Source: Sporocytophaga myxococcoides DSM 11118 | GTDB taxonomy: Bacteria; Bacteroidota; Bacteroidia; Cytophagales; Cytophagaceae | Direction: 5' to 3' | NCBI RefSeq assembly: GCF_000426725.1 | Contig: NZ_AUFX01000010.1 | Coordinates: 62,001 to 126,000 of the forward strand | DNA: 64,000 nt | Shown: in pieces, positions 34,448 through 43,731 of the stretch | How positions within the stretch are numbered: the first letter of the stretch is position 1 | Layout of the letters: every line of letters starts with the position of its first letter | Notes under the pieces: model-generated | Seen by the model: the letters and a program-made list of their open reading frames with translations, nothing else | What the model was told of the DNA's origin: nothing | Database searches by the model: none | Made by a program: the position numbers and the translations under genes

Positions 34448-34846
34448 TTAAAAACCTCTATAACGCTTCTTATCTCCTCTGAATGTCCAGAAAACAACCA
34501 GCCAGCTGATCAAAATTAAAATTTCTGCAAAAGCATCTGCAAGATAAATTTCAGCAATAACATTTTTAAGGACATACAACACATCTATAAATAAAAGGCC
34601 GAGAGCAGACCCGAAAGCTATAATCATTATCGGAACATCAGCTTTTCTCAAAATAGCAGAAGCTAGTAAACCCAGAGAAATTGCGGTAATCAAAACACCT
34701 ACAGTCTTCACCAGCCAAATATCATATTTAGGTCCGCTGACAACCATAAAGGAATAGATATGAACTAAAGGCCAGACTCCGGTTATAAAAAAATAACCTC
34801 CCTGCATCCACAATAACAACATTAAATACTTATTATTTCCATTCAT
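34448..34846 (-). CDS. Four-helix membrane protein, unknown
   Basis: The 132-residue protein has four hydrophobic helices (YLMLLLWMQGGYFFITGVWP, LVKTVGVLITAISLGLLASA, VPIMIIAFGSALGLLFIDVL, AFAEILILISWLVVFWTF) and a basic C-terminus (RGDKKRYRGF). The size and helix count are like DoxX or DUF-type small membrane proteins, but no diagnostic motif is present. I start at ATG 34846; the frame also has a GTG at 34864, which is less likely. Monocistronic, function unknown. Confidence 0.6.
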   Translation of the reverse strand: MNGNNKYLMLLLWMQGGYFFITGVWPLVHIYSFMVVSGPKYDIWLVKTVGVLITAISLGLLASAILRKADVPIMIIAFGSALGLLFIDVLYVLKNVIAEIYLADAFAEILILISWLVVFWTFRGDKKRYRGF

Positions 34847-35038
34847 GTAAGCTTTGTTAAGCACTGTGAATTGGGAAAACTATAACTTTTCCATATATGT
34901 TATGAAGACTGATAAAATATATTATTGAGAGGGATGATAAATTAATGAATACGGGTAAAAGAAACAGGTTCCTTTACCCTGTATGATACAATGATGATCC
35001 TTTTCTAATTATCATAATATTAATTAAATGTTGAAGGT

Positions 35039-35602
35039 ATGTTGAGGAGTTTGTATAAAAAATCAAAGATGGCATTAAAACTATTTAAAGTATATAAGAA
35101 TAATAAAACATTGGTACGGACAGCTGTGGACGCGACGAACTACATGACCTTATATATGAAAATTGTATCCGAAATTTCAAAGAAGCAAATGAGGGTAATA
35201 AGAATCCTGGGCAGACTACTTACCAACAAAACACATAATGAAAAAGGGATAATATCAAATACTCAAATAAAAGCATCAGGCACTTTCATACATTATTCTA
35301 TAGGAATACTCTTTCTATACATCTATCACCTTTTATGGAAAAACAGAATCACAAAACCTAACCTTACAGGAGGTTTAACTTTGGGCTTTGCCAATGGATT
35401 AATAGGCATTGCAGCCTGGTATCTGTATATGAACAAACATCCTCATCCTCCTAAAATTGACAGAAAGAGCTATCTTATAAACCTGGTCATTGCACATATA
35501 ATTTACGGAACTGTAGCAGCATTCGAATACAATAGGAGATTACACCTATCTGAAGGAAAGTCAGCTTACAATTCTCATGCAGGTCTTCAATTCCTGTCAT
35601 AG
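35039..35602 (+). CDS. Hypothetical membrane protein
   Basis: The 187-residue protein has a basic soluble N-terminal third (SLYKKSKMALKLFKVYKNNK), then three hydrophobic segments: GTFIHYSIGILFLYIYHLLW, GGLTLGFANGLIGIAAWYLY and NLVIAHIIYGTVAAFEY. HPHPPKIDRK lies in a loop between the last two. The helix pattern with conserved small and aromatic residues resembles DUF2938/DUF1440-like small membrane proteins, but I cannot assign it. An SDR gene follows 72 bases downstream on the same strand and may share its promoter. Confidence 0.55.
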   Translation: MLRSLYKKSKMALKLFKVYKNNKTLVRTAVDATNYMTLYMKIVSEISKKQMRVIRILGRLLTNKTHNEKGIISNTQIKASGTFIHYSIGILFLYIYHLLWKNRITKPNLTGGLTLGFANGLIGIAAWYLYMNKHPHPPKIDRKSYLINLVIAHIIYGTVAAFEYNRRLHLSEGKSAYNSHAGLQFLS

Positions 35603-35674
35603 AGCATGTATATACTCTTTCAAACATTTCTAACATTGTGGTCTTATACTTAAAGCAGCTAAAAAACTGAAACA

Positions 35675-36535
35675 ATGGAATATAAACCATCATCATTACC
35701 GGCAGAACATCTGAATGAGCAGCCGGGCTCTGAAGCAGAAATGCAGCTTAAACCTGAGTTTATCCGGAATGATTATAAAGGCAGTGATAAGCTTAAAGGT
35801 AAAATTGCTTTGATTACAGGTGGAGACAGTGGAATCGGAAGATCCATAGCAGTTCATTTTGCTAAAGAAGGAGCAGATGTTTCAATTGTATATTTAAAGG
35901 AACATACAGACGCAGAACAAACAAAAAAAATGGTCGAACAGGAAGGACGCAAATGCCTTCTTATTTCAGGAGATATTGGTGACCAGAACTTTTGCAACAA
36001 AGCAGTAGAAGAAACCTGCAAGCAATTGGGTGGTTTGAATATTCTTATCAACAACGCTGCAGAACAGCATGTAAAAGGATCCCTGGAGGAAATTACAGCA
36101 GAACAACTGGAAAGAACTTTCCGCACCAATATCTATTCTATGTTTTATCTTGCGCAAGAAGCTTTAAAGCAAATGAAAGAAGGTGATTGCATCATCAATA
36201 CAAGCTCTGTAACTGCTTATCGGGGAAAAGAATCTCTGCTCGATTATTCATCCACTAAAGGAGCTATTGTATCCTTTACAAGATCCTTAGCAAGCAGTCT
36301 TGCAAAAAAAGGGATAAGAGTAAATGCTGTAGCTCCAGGCCCCATATGGACTCCATTAATTCCTGCTACTTTCCCTCCGGATAAAGTAACAAGCTTCGGA
36401 AAACAAGTACCACTGGGCAGGCCAGGACAGCCTTCTGAAGTTGGCCCTGCATATGTATTCCTTGCATCCAAAGATGCCTCTTACATAACAGGTCAGGTCA
36501 TTCATCCTAATGGAGGGGAACCTGTAGAAAGCTAA
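35675..36535 (+). CDS. SDR family oxidoreductase (YghA / general-stress-protein-39 type)
   Basis: The 286-residue SDR has the long N-terminal extension typical of this subgroup (EYKPSSLPAEHLNEQPGSE, LKPEFIRNDYKGSDKLKGK), then ALITGGDSGIGRSIA (nucleotide loop), INNAAEQH, catalytic Ser in INTSSVTAY, YSSTKGA (Tyr and Lys) and NAVAPGPIWTPLIP. The C-terminal YITGQVIHPNGGEPV is also typical. Members reduce aldehydes or ketones and are often stress-induced. Terminated by a strong hairpin. Confidence 0.93.
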   Translation: MEYKPSSLPAEHLNEQPGSEAEMQLKPEFIRNDYKGSDKLKGKIALITGGDSGIGRSIAVHFAKEGADVSIVYLKEHTDAEQTKKMVEQEGRKCLLISGDIGDQNFCNKAVEETCKQLGGLNILINNAAEQHVKGSLEEITAEQLERTFRTNIYSMFYLAQEALKQMKEGDCIINTSSVTAYRGKESLLDYSSTKGAIVSFTRSLASSLAKKGIRVNAVAPGPIWTPLIPATFPPDKVTSFGKQVPLGRPGQPSEVGPAYVFLASKDASYITGQVIHPNGGEPVES

Positions 36536-36544
36536 CTGAACAAG

Positions 36545-36590
36545 CAGCATACTTAAACATGATAGGGTTTGAGTATGCTGTTTTATTTTT
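36545..36590 (+). terminator. Rho-independent terminator
   Basis: CAGCATACTTAAAC (36545-36558) pairs with GTTTGAGTATGCTG (36567-36580) apart from one mismatch and is followed by a T-rich run. Confidence 0.85.
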
Positions 36591-36696
36591 CTATTTATAC
36601 CACTACCATTTTTATTTACAAGAACTTCCAGATGGATTTTATGAGAACAAACAAGAAAATTAATTAAATATTAATTATCAAATATAAAAAATTAAC

Positions 36697-37620
36697 TTAT
36701 CTCAATTTAACTATCTTTTCCTGATATGCTTCAAAAAAACCTAAACCACCGTTTATGTTTGAATAATAATCGTAATAAATAGGTTCGGTAAATAAAGGTT
36801 CTTTTGAAAAATCAGTGCTGTCATACGAATAAAGAGGCTCAACAGAAACTGGTCTTTCAGATAATGAATTACTGAAATTATAACCTTTCAACTTTTCATT
36901 AAAACTGAATAATCTAAGGTAGTCATATGTAATATAATATATTTGCTCAGCACTATTTTTATTATAATAATAATCCATAGTGGCAGATTGATTAGATGGA
37001 ATATATTCCATAAACAGAATGCTTTGTTTGGAATAATCACGTACGGTATCATTCCAAGATTTAACTCTTACATAGCAGCGCGTATAATAATCATAAACTC
37101 CTAATATATACTTTGAATTTGATGATCTGTTAAAGCAATTATAACCGTAAATCCAATGATGATCTATAAAAATGGAATCTGATTTTGTTATTATTACATC
37201 AATGGTATCAGGAACGGTAGTAATTGCGTCAACATGCCTTCCATCAGGGAGATCGACGTTGAGATATAATTTTTGACCAGGTCTAAAATCAAAAGGGGAT
37301 ATGGAGGTATGTCCATAAAAGGAGATTTCATTATCATTTAGATTTTGATGGAACAACCTGACTGTATCTTTCCCATCAGAAACAGTTACCTTAGCATCTG
37401 TTATATATTGCTCTTCAAAAGAGTATCCGTTTTTATTGAAGAATGGTAAGGTTTGACTTATTGCAACCTTTGCCTCAATAGGGCTCACAAATCCTCTCAC
37501 AACAATTTTCATATCTTTCATTGAAGTGGAAACTTTCACTTCATCGGCTTCTTTTATACATGAAGTTAAGAAAGGTATTGATATAAGGATCAAAAATATA
37601 TTTAAGTAAAAACGTATCAT
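36697..37620 (-). CDS. DUF4249 lipoprotein, partner of the TonB receptor
   Basis: The 307-residue lipoprotein has signal MIRFYLNIFLILISIPFLTSC with lipobox LTSC (Cys 21). The body is strand-rich with the DUF4249 order: IVVRGFVSPIEAKVAISQTL, then ITDAKVTVSDGKDTV, then GQKLYLNVDLPDGRHVDAIT and VPDTIDVIITK. DUF4249 proteins are encoded next to TonB-dependent receptors and probably cap the extracellular side of the channel like a SusD-type partner. The ATG overlaps the receptor stop codon (TGATG), so translation is coupled. It is the last gene of the pair. The ligand is unknown. Confidence 0.88.
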   Translation of the reverse strand: MIRFYLNIFLILISIPFLTSCIKEADEVKVSTSMKDMKIVVRGFVSPIEAKVAISQTLPFFNKNGYSFEEQYITDAKVTVSDGKDTVRLFHQNLNDNEISFYGHTSISPFDFRPGQKLYLNVDLPDGRHVDAITTVPDTIDVIITKSDSIFIDHHWIYGYNCFNRSSNSKYILGVYDYYTRCYVRVKSWNDTVRDYSKQSILFMEYIPSNQSATMDYYYNKNSAEQIYYITYDYLRLFSFNEKLKGYNFSNSLSERPVSVEPLYSYDSTDFSKEPLFTEPIYYDYYSNINGGLGFFEAYQEKIVKLR

Positions 37621-39842
37621 CAGAAAATCAGTCTATATGAAACAGAAGGTATGATGGGAAATAAAACAATCTTTTTCATTTTGTATTTGGCATATCTCCT
37701 ATCTTGTCCTGAATACCCATCTTTTGCAAGGAAATAGTAATAAGGATTTTCCCGGTTATATACATTGTATATACTGACATCCCATACTCTTGAAATATTT
37801 CTTTTTAATTTTTTCTGAAATTGGGCTCCAAGATCTAACCTGTGATATGCAGGCATTCTATAACTGTTTTTAGGAGCATAAACAGTATAGTATTTACCAG
37901 AAGAATTGCCCCATGGACCTCCAATGGGTGTACCATTTAATGTTCGGGCAATACTTGTAGGAATTGTATAAGCATTACCTGACGAGTATACCCAGGTTAC
38001 TGATAACGAAAACTTTTCATTCGGTTTATATATCAACACAACAGATGCATCATGCCTGTGATCATATTTGGCAGGATATTTTTTGCCAAGATTGATCTCC
38101 TGGAATTGCATCCAGTTCCATGAAAGTGTATAAGCCATCCATCCGGAAATCCTGCCTGTTTTTTTATGAAGCATAAACTCACTTCCATAAGCCCAGCCCT
38201 TTCCCTGGGTTACCTGATCTTCCCAGGTATAATACTGATTAAAGTTGTCAACGTCTTTGACAAGAAAACTTGCCCCTTCTTTATAATCAACCAGGTTAGA
38301 GCTTCTTTTATAATAACCTTCTGCTGTAAAAGAAACGCTATGATTAAAATCTTTGGCAATGCCTAATGCCATTTGTTTAGAATTCTGGGGTGTGATTTTA
38401 TCAGTTGCCGGTACCCACAAATCCAAAGGAGGACCTAATATAGACTGAGCAAGCATTAGGGAATATTGGTTCATCTCCGCATAAGATGTTTTGATCGCAA
38501 ATTTCTTAGTTAAATGAAAAGCCATTGAAACCCTGGGTTCAGGCTTGATATAAACTTTATTTCTAACACTATATCTTGTAAGTCTCCCTCCAATGTTATA
38601 AGAAAAAAAGGGAGAAAGCCTCCCGGTCTCTTCAACATACAAAGACATCTCTTGAGAATCAACAGGCTGATCAGATCGATCCGCTGCCTTCCCATCTGAT
38701 TTTTCAATATATGCTCCGGGCACATAATGGTGAAAGATCATCTGCACACCACCGTTTACAGTATGTTTTTCATGTGGTTCATATATTATTTGGTACTTAA
38801 GAGTAATATCCTTAATAGAAGAATTATAGGCATACTCATAAGGAGTAGAATCATCAAACATATATTGTTTGGTCATTAAATAGAATTTACTGGCCCCCAC
38901 GGAAATCTTTGATGACAGCTTATCTGAAATAATGTTATCCCAGACCAGATTGCCAAGTAAATTATTCCAATTCAAGTTAACTTTATTCGCAAAATCAAAG
39001 TCCTTATAATTACTTTTAAAATTATCCTTACCATTATAAAAGCTCAGACTGATCTTATTTCTTCGATTGATATCCCAATTCACTTTGGCATTGATATCAT
39101 AAAAGTAATAAGAAGCCTTCATCGTATCAGGAAGAAACGGACTCACCAGGAGATCCATATAACTCCTTCTTGCTCCTATGATAAAGAAACACTTATCTTT
39201 CTTGATAGGTCCTTCAAGCATGAGCTTGGAAGAAAGAATTCCTATCCCCGCCTCTCCGTGATATTCTTTTTTGTTACCCTCTTTCATGGTCATATCCAAC
39301 ACAGAAGACAGTTTGCCTCCATACCTCGCTGGAAAAGCTCCTTTGGTAAATTCTACATTCTGAAGCACATCTGAATTAAAAAGAGAAAAGAACCCGTATA
39401 AATGCGAAGCATTATAAAAAAGCATACCATCCAACATAATAAGATTCTGATCAGGACCGCCTCCCCGGACGTACATGGCAGTATTCCCTTCTCTTCCCTT
39501 TTGCACGCCGGGCATCAGTTGCAGTACTTTGATCACATCTCTTTCTCCGAACAATGACGGAACACTGTTCACCTGTTTCATCGACAGGTTAATTTTACTC
39601 ATTTGTACATCACTGCTTAAATAACTTGTATCTTCTCCAAGGATGGTAATCTCTTTCAAAAGGTTATGTTCTGAAACAAGTTTGATATCAAGTACCTGAG
39701 AATCCCAGACCATTAATTTCTGTGTATTATATCCATGCATCAGAAAGACAACTTCCAGTGTATCGCTTGTCTCAAAACTAAGAGAATAAAATCCTGAAGT
39801 ATCTGAAGCTGTTGTCAGATTGATTGCAGGTATGCTCACCAC
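37620..39842 (-). CDS. TonB-dependent receptor, main part (frameshifted from its N-terminus)
   Basis: This is a 740-residue outer-membrane receptor body: the end of a carboxypeptidase-regulatory-like domain (INLTTASDTSGFYSLSFE), plug (VNSVPSLFGERDVIKVLQLM, PGVQKGREG, MYVRGGGPDQNLIMLDG) and a long barrel ending in VSYRLIF. The apparent start at 39842 is a GTG inside the regulatory-like domain and is not a true start. The signal peptide and first strand lie in a different frame just upstream (39836-39985), joined by a one-base loss near 39843-39850. The gene overlaps the DUF4249 partner. The substrate is unknown; the SusC-like arrangement suggests uptake of an oligomer or metal complex. Confidence 0.85.
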   Translation of the reverse strand: MVSIPAINLTTASDTSGFYSLSFETSDTLEVVFLMHGYNTQKLMVWDSQVLDIKLVSEHNLLKEITILGEDTSYLSSDVQMSKINLSMKQVNSVPSLFGERDVIKVLQLMPGVQKGREGNTAMYVRGGGPDQNLIMLDGMLFYNASHLYGFFSLFNSDVLQNVEFTKGAFPARYGGKLSSVLDMTMKEGNKKEYHGEAGIGILSSKLMLEGPIKKDKCFFIIGARRSYMDLLVSPFLPDTMKASYYFYDINAKVNWDINRRNKISLSFYNGKDNFKSNYKDFDFANKVNLNWNNLLGNLVWDNIISDKLSSKISVGASKFYLMTKQYMFDDSTPYEYAYNSSIKDITLKYQIIYEPHEKHTVNGGVQMIFHHYVPGAYIEKSDGKAADRSDQPVDSQEMSLYVEETGRLSPFFSYNIGGRLTRYSVRNKVYIKPEPRVSMAFHLTKKFAIKTSYAEMNQYSLMLAQSILGPPLDLWVPATDKITPQNSKQMALGIAKDFNHSVSFTAEGYYKRSSNLVDYKEGASFLVKDVDNFNQYYTWEDQVTQGKGWAYGSEFMLHKKTGRISGWMAYTLSWNWMQFQEINLGKKYPAKYDHRHDASVVLIYKPNEKFSLSVTWVYSSGNAYTIPTSIARTLNGTPIGGPWGNSSGKYYTVYAPKNSYRMPAYHRLDLGAQFQKKLKRNISRVWDVSIYNVYNRENPYYYFLAKDGYSGQDRRYAKYKMKKIVLFPIIPSVSYRLIF

Positions 39843-39985
39843 CGCCCTACAATTGGCTCATTGCTTGCAGATTCTTTAATATGACCTTTAATTGAAACAT
39901 TGCCGGAATTAACCTGAGCTGACAACTCTTGATAAGAAACTGTAATGAATAGTAAAAAGAAAATTAGCTTGCTGAAAAAGTGCAT
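39836..39985 (-). pseudogene. N-terminal fragment of the TonB receptor in a different frame
   Basis: ATG 39985 opens MHFFSKLIFFLLFITVSYQE with cleavage near LSAQ, then VSIKGHIKESASNEPIVG, exactly the signal peptide and first strand that the downstream receptor lacks. It then hits TGA at 39836-39838. Loss of one base in the G-rich stretch GTAGGGCGGTGG (about 39840-39851, minus strand) explains the break: adding one base restores PIVG(A)VVSIPAINLTT. Either a real disabling mutation, a reversible frame switch or a sequencing error. Confidence 0.8.
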
Positions 39986-40419
39986 TTAGAAAAATAAACT
40001 TACTGTAAAATCAAATTGAACACATTATATAAATTTAAGAAATTCTGCTGTATTATCTAATACGTTATTAGGGCCATATCAGGTTATGTTTTTAATAAAT
40101 TCGTGATTTAAAATATCTTTCATATGATTATCAAATATTTGTCTAATATTTAAACTTACGACCCATGATTTTGATAATAAATACTTAAAACTGATAAATT
40201 GTAATTTGGAAAAGTAATTTACATATTCTGTCGTGAAATTTTCCTAGCGAATACCATAGCTATCAAAATAAGGTAACATTAGAAAGATGTATTATCGATC
40301 TGTCATTCAAAGGAATAATAAACTCTTGTCAACAACTGCAATTTCGTACGTGCCCCTTCTTTCTTATATTACATAAAAAATTATTATTGAGTAAACCCAA
40401 ACCGGCTATTGACTTTTAT
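39986..40419. other. Spacer of about 430 bp
   Basis: It lies between the HelD-like gene (its 3' side) and the receptor start. AT-rich, no protein-like frame, no repeat of the window's families and no clear terminator. Confidence 0.4.
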
Positions 40420-42468
40420 TTATTCCAATAAAAATCCTGTTACCTCCCCTGCATAAGTAATTGTCAACTTGTGCATCGTACGTGTACATGCTATATACAA
40501 CATGCTTTTATCTGCCTCCGTTTTATAATTACTTGCTGTCACAAATGGAACAATCACTTCATCAAATTCAAGACCTTTAGCCAAATGAGCAGAACTAATG
40601 TTGACACCTTCTTTAAAAGCGATAGACTCATCTGTAAGCAAATTAACTCCTTCAGCTTTTAAAGCATCATAAGCTTTCTCTGCCTGTTGTTTTGTCTTGC
40701 ATATAATTCCAAGAGATTGATTTCCTGAATTTCTGAAAATAGCGATCATCTTTTTAATAGCCTCCAGCTCCTCTTCATTGCTATTGAAACGGGAAACAAC
40801 AGGCTCCTGGCCATGCCTTTCCATTGGGATGATATCAGGATTAGGCACGATACGCTGAGCAAAGGCAGTAATCTCCCATGTAGATCTGTAACTTCTATTA
40901 AGCTTTACAATATCCGCTGATGGGAATACCCGTTCTATAGTTTCTGCTGACGAAGCGCTGTATGGGTTAACCGTCTGACTGATATCTCCCAGAATGGTCA
41001 TTCTGCATGGAAACAATCTTGACAATACCGCATATTGAACAGGAGTGTAATCCTGCATCTCATCAATCAGCAGGTGTTTCACGCGATCAAAAGTACTGAT
41101 CCCTTCCAGACGTAAACGGAAATATATTAAAGGAAAGACATCAGCATATTCTAACCCCATGTTTTGGTCTGTTTTGAATAGGTCCGGCCTACTGATCCAT
41201 TGATAAAAATCCTTGTAGAGGTCAAACACGTTGTTAAACTTAAACATACGTGGTATAGCTTCCCATATCCTTGCCTTATCTCTTCCTGTAAGCTTCTGCC
41301 CTTTTGCCTCTCTGACAAATGTCTGGATATCTTTCACCACAAGCTCAAACCTTTTTAACATTGGCATACGATGATATCCCTTAAATTTCTGAAGAATGAA
41401 ATGACCGGGAACTACCGTTTGACCGATCCTAAGATCTGTAGATTTAAAGTAATTATTCTCTACATGGAGAAGGTATTGATTCAGCTTGCTGAGAAATTCA
41501 AACGATGATTTAAACTTAATACGCTCAATAAAAGCAGGATCGTGGGCATCCAATAAACTAGATACCTGCTCGAAGAATGTCTGGAACTTATATTTCTTTT
41601 CAAGTAAGTCTGTAGCGAGCTCTTCCATGACCATCTCCGGAATATGCTCTTCACCAAGCTCAGGCAAGACGTTTGAAATGTAATCGGCAAAGACTTTATT
41701 GGGTGAAATGATCAATATATCTTTTGCAGCGATGCTATCCCGGAAGCGATATAGCAAGAATGCAATTCTATGCAAAGCAATAGAGGTCTTTCCCGATCCT
41801 GCCACTCCCTGGATAACCATAATACGGGAAGTGTCATTCCTGATAACAGCATTCTGATCACGCTGGATGGTAGCCACAATGTTCTTCATCTTATCATCAG
41901 AGGACTTGGCAAGCTCTTTCTGAAGAACATCGTCATGTATATTCACCTCGTTTTCGATCATGAACTCCATACGTCCATCTCTGATCTTATATTGTCGCTT
42001 TAATACAATCTTACCATGAACGGTTCCCGAAGGTGTTGCATAGAATGCTTCACCTAGTTCAAAATCATAGAACATGGAGGATATCGGTGCACGCCAGTCA
42101 TAGATAAGGTTAATACGCTTTTCCATGTCTGCAAAGGAATAAATGCCTATGTATACAGGTACTCTTTCGTTATCATTGCCAACAAAATCTATTCGTCCAA
42201 AATATGGAGATTGACCAAGCTTGATCAGTTTACGTTTTCTTTCAACTGCTGCTCCTCCTGTAAAGGCCATTCTATTAATTGATTGGTCGGCAGCCACCAT
42301 TTCAGCTTCGTCCATGCCCGATTTTTGTTCATGGATATACTGCTTTTTCTGCCTCATCTCTTCTGAGTATCGCTTTACAGTATCATCTATGTGCTTAATA
42401 GCCAGCGTAAGTTTTTCCTTAATCTCTTCAAGGTACTCTCTTTCTTCTTGCTCTGTCGCGTTAATCAT
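40420..42468 (-). CDS. helD: HelD-like UvrD/Rep-type helicase
   Basis: The 682-residue protein has a helical N-terminal arm (EEREYLEEIKEKLTLAIKHI) that in HelD enters the RNA polymerase channel, the HelD-specific segment YFGRIDF and IYDWRAPISSMFYDF, Walker A VIQGVAGSGKTSIALHRIAF, motif II LLIDEMQDYTPVQY, motif III TILGDISQTVN, motif IV LNRSYRSTWEI and C-terminal motifs SSAHLAKGLEFDEVIVPF. HelD removes stalled RNA polymerase from nucleic acid using ATP. All helicase motifs are intact. Monocistronic, with a TATCTTTG box 26 bases upstream. Confidence 0.9.
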   Translation of the reverse strand: MINATEQEEREYLEEIKEKLTLAIKHIDDTVKRYSEEMRQKKQYIHEQKSGMDEAEMVAADQSINRMAFTGGAAVERKRKLIKLGQSPYFGRIDFVGNDNERVPVYIGIYSFADMEKRINLIYDWRAPISSMFYDFELGEAFYATPSGTVHGKIVLKRQYKIRDGRMEFMIENEVNIHDDVLQKELAKSSDDKMKNIVATIQRDQNAVIRNDTSRIMVIQGVAGSGKTSIALHRIAFLLYRFRDSIAAKDILIISPNKVFADYISNVLPELGEEHIPEMVMEELATDLLEKKYKFQTFFEQVSSLLDAHDPAFIERIKFKSSFEFLSKLNQYLLHVENNYFKSTDLRIGQTVVPGHFILQKFKGYHRMPMLKRFELVVKDIQTFVREAKGQKLTGRDKARIWEAIPRMFKFNNVFDLYKDFYQWISRPDLFKTDQNMGLEYADVFPLIYFRLRLEGISTFDRVKHLLIDEMQDYTPVQYAVLSRLFPCRMTILGDISQTVNPYSASSAETIERVFPSADIVKLNRSYRSTWEITAFAQRIVPNPDIIPMERHGQEPVVSRFNSNEEELEAIKKMIAIFRNSGNQSLGIICKTKQQAEKAYDALKAEGVNLLTDESIAFKEGVNISSAHLAKGLEFDEVIVPFVTASNYKTEADKSMLYIACTRTMHKLTITYAGEVTGFLLE

Positions 42469-42493
42469 TGGCTAGTTTTATAAAAGTGGGCCT

Positions 42494-42501
42494 CAAAGAT
42501 A
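42494..42501 (-). promoter_or_regulatory. -7 box (TATCTTTG) for helD
   Basis: CAAAGATA on the plus strand reads TATCTTTG on the minus strand, 26 bases before ATG 42468. Confidence 0.45.
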
Positions 42502-42697
42502 ATATGAAAATCGATACAATCCTGCTAATTTTAAAATCCTTTACTCCCGATTCGGACAACCTCGAAGTAATTGAATTGGCTTACTAATTTTAAACTCTGT
42601 ACATAAGATACTCTTGGTCTTACAATTCATTTGTCTGTAATATAAAATGCTATTATATTGATATGGAAAGTGAGATACCAATCATCTTATTTGGCAC

Positions 42698-42941
42698 ATG
42701 AATAGACCCTCAGAATTATTATTACTTTTTTTTAATTACTGTTTCCTGCAAAGACAGCACTGATAAAGAAATCCCGGAGACTGATCTTTCCTATATTGAA
42801 ACTACATTTCATAGTTCCATTGACGTGACAACTATCAATTCCCCCTTAAAGAAAGTTGAGGAAATCACCAAAGAAAGCATTTACAAATTGACTTATTATC
42901 TTTATTCTAAACCAATGGAGGTTAACGTCAAAAACAGATAG
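42698..42941 (+). pseudogene. Small lipoprotein gene broken in a T8 tract
   Basis: ATG 42698 opens MNRPSELLLLFF and then leaves frame at an eight-T run (42726-42733). Removing one T gives the continuous lipoprotein start MNRPSELLLLFLITVSCKD, with lipobox TVSC, followed by about 60 polar residues (STDKEIPETDLSYIET ... NVKNR) to TAG 42941. No full-length relative is recognised. A short trailing frame (43026-43103) may belong to the same decayed locus. Decay, slippage or sequencing error are the options. Confidence 0.55.
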
Positions 42942-43025
42942 CATAAACGCCTTGCTTGACGCGCTCAAAATATTGATATTGGAGGACCATAAGTTTTTAA
43001 AAATGAATTAAAATTACTGTAGCAT

Positions 43026-43103
43026 ATGTACTTCGTCTGGATACTTTTTTTAGCTTTTTACATTTACTGGCTGGTAAAGAAAAAACCATACAAAAGAAAA
43101 TAG
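43026..43103 (+). CDS. Possible 25-residue membrane peptide
   Basis: ATG 43026 to TAG 43103 encodes one hydrophobic helix MYFVWILFLAFYIYW and a basic tail KKKPYKRK. The inside-positive anchor design is plausible for a small membrane peptide, but it may be a leftover end of a decayed gene near 42698-42941. Confidence 0.3.
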   Translation: MYFVWILFLAFYIYWLVKKKPYKRK

Positions 43104-43159
43104 ATTTATAGGTTTCCATTGTTCCAATTTTCTGTTAACCCAGAAAATGAGGTAGAGTT

Positions 43160-43570
43160 CAATGCAGTATTTGAAATTATCCGTAGAGACGCCATGCTGG
43201 CGTCTCTTTATCCTCTGGCACTGCACCTTAAATTATCAGGACACAGCAATAGGTAAACATTAGTCTCTGCACATATCCATCTCTGTCCATTACCAAAGCT
43301 TTTGAGACGCCAACATGGCGTCTCTACGGTCTGGCACAACATCTTAAATTATCAGAACATTATAATTGGCAAACATTAGTTTCTCCAATATATCGATCGT
43401 AATTCATTACCAAGCCTGTAGAGACGCCATACTGGCGTCTCTTTATCCTCTAGCACTGCACCTTAAATTATCAGAACATTATAACTGGTAAACATTGGTT
43501 ACTCCAATATATCCATTATAATTCATTACCAAAGCTTTTGAGACGCCAACATGGCGTCTCTACGATTGGG
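43160..43570. repeat. Tandem array of four palindromes, period about 118 bp, two alternating types
   Basis: Perfect palindromes GAGACGCCA-N3-TGGCGTCTC lie at 43186-43206, 43304-43324, 43421-43441 and 43540-43560 (steps 118, 117, 119). Units 1 and 3 read GTAGAGACGCC...CTCTTTATCCTC, while units 2 and 4 read TTGAGACGCCAACA...CTCTACG. The spacers are also repeated (CACCTTAAATTATCAG, GGTAAACATTAGT, TTCATTACCAAAGC and variants). This suggests duplication of a two-palindrome block of about 235 bp. Relics are at 29938 and near 30694. Confidence 0.9.
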
Positions 43571-43700
43571 CTCTGGAAATCCGACCAAACCTTAAAAATA
43601 AATTGGTTACAGTTACAATTTTCCGACATCCTGATAACCAACCTAATACATTTCACAAATTTTCATTTCCTACACTTCCCTATTTATGAGCCCAAATTCG

Positions 43701-43708
43701 TATTTTTG
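43701..43708 (+). promoter_or_regulatory. -7 box (TATTTTTG) for gene at 43732
   Basis: TATTTTTG fits TAnnTTTG, 23 bases before ATG 43732. The -33 element is not clear. Confidence 0.45.
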
Positions 43709-43731
43709 TAAAATTAAAATTTACTTACAAC

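Noticed and set aside
43160-43570. Possible CRISPR from evenly spaced palindromes
   Set aside because: Intervening sequences are themselves repeated rather than unique, and only four units exist.
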